NCBI GenBank assembly: GCA_965368585.1 | Contig: CBDUNM010000040.1 | Span: 1-33,820, forward strand | Reading direction: 5' to 3' | DNA: 33,820 nt | Origin: JARRQB01 sp965368585 | GTDB lineage: Bacteria; Pseudomonadota; Gammaproteobacteria; Chromatiales; Chromatiaceae | In this document: piece after piece, positions 31,841 through 33,820 of the stretch | How the letters are laid out: every line of letters starts with the position of its first letter | Position numbering within the stretch: position 1 is the stretch's first letter | The notes under the pieces: generated by a model | Database searches by the model: none | What the model saw: the letters and a program-made list of their open reading frames with translations, nothing else | What the model was told of the DNA's origin: nothing | Made by a program: the position numbers and the translations under genes

Positions 31841-31929
31841 ACTGAATCCCGGAAAAGACCGGATAAACTTGAGATAGCTATTGTATTCCCCGCAGTTGCG
31901 CCGAAACCCAGGCGATCGTTTTCTTGGTT

Positions 31930-32033
31930 TAACCAACCGGTCAACAAGTTTCAGCGTCGTAACCCGTGCGGCTCGCCATTCGATTGAACAGCCGTGCGGA
32001 TATTTTTGGCATTTATCTAGACCGACCGGTCAG
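31930..32033 (+). promoter_or_regulatory. Two TetR-type operator-like sites
   Basis: TAACCAACCGGTCAAC (31930-31945) and TAGACCGACCGGTCAG (32018-32033) share ACCxACCGGTCA. The second closely matches the palindromic TAGACC-N4-GGTCTA boxes bound by NemR-like TetR regulators. The second site is 34 bp before the start of the AhpD-like pseudogene. No TetR gene is in the window. Confidence 0.5.
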
Positions 32034-32066
32034 ATAGGACGCGGGCCAGCGACGCGGCGTGTTGCG

Positions 32067-32608
32067 ATGAATGACGTCAACGTGCCTTTGTTGAACCCGG
32101 CTCTGCCGCCACAGGACCGCGAGCACGTCGACCGCCTGCTCGAGCATGTCGAGGAGGAACTCGGGTTCGTCACCGACGGGCTGCGTCTGTAGGGGATCGG
32201 TCCGCCGCTGCTCGAGGCGTTTGTCGGCAGTATCGCCGCATTTCGGGGTGGAACCCGCGTGTCGCCGGTGCTGACCACGACTATCAGGTACCTGGTCTCA
32301 GCCGCCGCGGGCTGCCGATTCTGCATCGGGCCAGCATGGGAATGGAGACCGAGCAGGTGCGGGAGGCGCGTGAGAACGTCAAACATGCACCCGCGGAAAA
32401 GAACGAGCTGGTCCTGCTGAAACTCGCTCTGCGGGCCGTTGACCCCGCGGTGGACGCCGCCTCCGGCGGGATAGTAGCCGCGCGCGCGGCCGGTTGGTCC
32501 GACCGGGGGATTTTCGATGCCGTCGCCCAGGCGTCGTCCAATCGCGCGTTCAATCACCTGCTGCGTACCTTCAAGGTCGGGCGTCATGGCGCGTTTACCT
32601 GGCGTCGA
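32067..32608 (+). pseudogene. AhpD/carboxymuconolactone decarboxylase-like gene, broken
   Basis: From ATG 32067 (NDVNVPLLNPALPPQDREHV...) the frame meets TAG at 32190-32192. It then continues in the same frame as GIGPPLLEAFVGSIAAF and YLVSAAAGCRFCIG, the CxxC redox motif. About 32325-32336 the coding frame shifts by one base to METEQVREARENVKHAPAEKNELVLLKLALRAVDP and SSNRAFNHLLRTFKVG. Together these give a normal AhpD-like peroxidase-associated protein of about 180 residues with one nonsense and one frameshift lesion. The true 3' end is unclear because no stop follows in that frame before the opposite-strand hemerythrin gene. Either a decayed gene or local sequence errors. Confidence 0.75.
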
Positions 32609-32697
32609 TCGACAGGGGTCGAAAACCCCGCGCTCCGGGTCGCCGCGGCGCGTGGGGTACGTCGGGGCGAGCAGCCGCTGAGTTCGAGGCGTTGTGT

Positions 32698-33144
32698 CTA
32701 TCGCACCCGCTGTTCGCCCGCCCGCCGCTGCAAGATAAACCGTGCCAGCTTTTTATCGGTTTCCATTATGTGGCCGGTGACCCATCGGACCAGAAAGTCC
32801 AACAGCTCATCGGTATCGACAAACTCCTGGTTTTGCAGCGCTTCTTGTATGGCGACCGCTTGTGCCGAAAACGCCCGATGACCCCGGATGTGGGCTTCAG
32901 CATCAGCCGGTGTCTGACGGTGGTAACCGTATTCCGCCATCAGCAGTTCTTCGGTCTCAAAATGATAGATCGCGTAGCTCAGTAATTCTTGCGCCAGTTG
33001 CTTGAGCTTTTTCGGGTTTGCACTGCCCGCCAGGTCATTGCCGGCTTCGTTGACCAGATCGACGAGATTGCGATGCTGGGTGTCGATTTCAGGTACTCCG
33101 GTCAGGAAGGCGTCATCAAACGCAAGGCTTTGGCGGCGTTTCAT
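32698..33144 (-). CDS. Bacteriohemerythrin
   Basis: A 148-aa oxygen-binding di-iron protein of four helices. All seven usual ligands can be placed: His24 (DTQHRNL), His61 and Glu65 (HFETEE), His85 and His89 (HIRGH), His125 and Asp130 (HIMETD). The ATG at 33144 is preferred to the longer frame start because it overlaps the EAL gene's stop in ATGA (33141-33144), implying coupled translation. Such proteins store or sense O2 and may report oxygen to signalling partners, here possibly the EAL enzyme. Confidence 0.94.
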   Translation of the reverse strand: MKRRQSLAFDDAFLTGVPEIDTQHRNLVDLVNEAGNDLAGSANPKKLKQLAQELLSYAIYHFETEELLMAEYGYHRQTPADAEAHIRGHRAFSAQAVAIQEALQNQEFVDTDELLDFLVRWVTGHIMETDKKLARFILQRRAGEQRVR

Positions 33145-33820
33145 CGTAGCTTCGCCTGTGTCGGTTCGAACCACAATGAGTCGACGCGGTAGTTTCTCAT
33201 CCAGGTACTGAAGGTTTTCGGATGCATGGGCTTGGCGAAGTAGAAGCCCTGCAGCGTGTCGCAGCCAGCGTCCCTCAGCCAGCGAACTTGCTCGCTCGTT
33301 TCCACGCCTTCGGCAACCACCTCGCGATCAAAGGTGTGGCCCAGACCGACGATGGCCGCAATCAAGGTACGTTGGTCTTCGTGCATCATGTTGCGGATGA
33401 ACGAACGATCGATCTTCAAGGTGCGGGCGGGGATGCGGCGCAGGTGGTCCAACGTCGAGTAGCCCGTCCCGAAGTCGTCCAGGGAGAAACTGACATGCAA
33501 GGCTTCGCATTCTTCGACCAGTGCGGCGATGTCCTTGATACCTTCCAGCGCGGCGGTTTCGACGATTTCCAAGTCGAGTCTTACCGCGTTTTGCCCACTG
33601 TACGGCTCCACCATGCGCGCCAGACGCGCGGCGAAATCCGCTTGCTGCAGCTGACGGGCGAACACGTTGACGCTGACCGTCAGCGGTTGCTCCTCCCGTA
33701 GCCATACAAGCATCTGGCGCAGCGCCTCATTGAACACGAAATCGCCGATCTTCAGGGCCAGGTCGTTCTCCTCGACCAGGGGTAGGAATTGGGCGGGCGG
33801 CAGGAGCCCCAAGACGGGGT
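33141..33820 (-). CDS. EAL-domain c-di-GMP phosphodiesterase (partial)
   Basis: The gene continues beyond the right edge; the visible 226 codons are the C-terminal part. EAL-family motifs are VLGLLPPAQFLPLVEEN, VSVNVFARQL, LEIVETAAL (metal Glu), FSLDDFGTGYSTL (double Asp), LKIDRSFI, VVAEGVETSEQ and QGFYFAKP. The residues needed for c-di-GMP hydrolysis in this part are present; the EAL motif itself lies off the window. Any upstream GGDEF or sensor domain is also out of view. It is translationally coupled to the hemerythrin gene. Confidence 0.93.
   Translation of the reverse strand, partial: PVLGLLPPAQFLPLVEENDLALKIGDFVFNEALRQMLVWLREEQPLTVSVNVFARQLQQADFAARLARMVEPYSGQNAVRLDLEIVETAALEGIKDIAALVEECEALHVSFSLDDFGTGYSTLDHLRRIPARTLKIDRSFIRNMMHEDQRTLIAAIVGLGHTFDREVVAEGVETSEQVRWLRDAGCDTLQGFYFAKPMHPKTFSTWMRNYRVDSLWFEPTQAKLR

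Overview
The window looks like chromosomal DNA of a GC-rich (about 60 %) gammaproteobacterium. AlaA, PurT, CreD and the NtrC/sigma-54-type amtB promoter all fit that group, but no rRNA or ribosomal-protein gene is present to place it further. A sulfur-oxidiser-like lineage is possible but unproven.

Layout. (1) 1-289: right end of a CRISPR array with 36-bp type II-C-like repeats; any cas genes lie off the left edge. (2) 313-13133, all on the minus strand: a putative secretion cluster. In transcription order it is a degenerate cyclase/FHA protein, a PP2C phosphatase, an outer-membrane efflux lipoprotein, a membrane protein with two FHA domains, an HlyD-type adaptor, a parvulin-like foldase, an ABC exporter carrying two cNMP-binding domains and a C39 protease, and a sigma-54 activator. 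Overlapping ends (GTGA, ATGA) tie parts of it together. It reads as a phosphorylation- and possibly nucleotide-controlled type I exporter for a leader-peptide substrate. Neither substrate nor Ser/Thr kinase is visible in the window. (3) 13635-17575, plus strand: a zinc metallopeptidase, a terminated intergenic transcript that may be an sRNA, amtB with a sigma-54 promoter and NtrC box, a decayed frame and a two-CBS protein. (4) 17632-21570: a secreted NHL propeller (minus), creD (plus) and purT (minus). (5) 21738-25957: a molybdenum hydroxylase operon (iorA-iorB-xdhC-mocA), with the last three genes overlapping, then a convergent EamA exporter. (6) 27.1-32.7 kb: looser accessory DNA with small orphan genes, a 79-bp MITE-like element, a frameshifted L7/L12-like gene, an HTH-AlaA fusion and a broken AhpD-like gene behind TetR-type operator-like sites. 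(7) 32698-33820, minus: bacteriohemerythrin coupled to an EAL protein cut by the window edge.

Two signals stand out beyond ordinary annotation. One is the secretion/signalling cluster. The other is a dispersed structured element present three times (13465-13594 minus, 18721-18814 plus, 29259-29390 plus). Each copy has two hairpins with AGGGAN hexaloops, the shape of CsrA/RsmA sites, inside an outer stem whose sequence differs but still pairs, and each lies upstream of, and in the same direction as, a gene. The HTH-AlaA fusion is a third item of interest.
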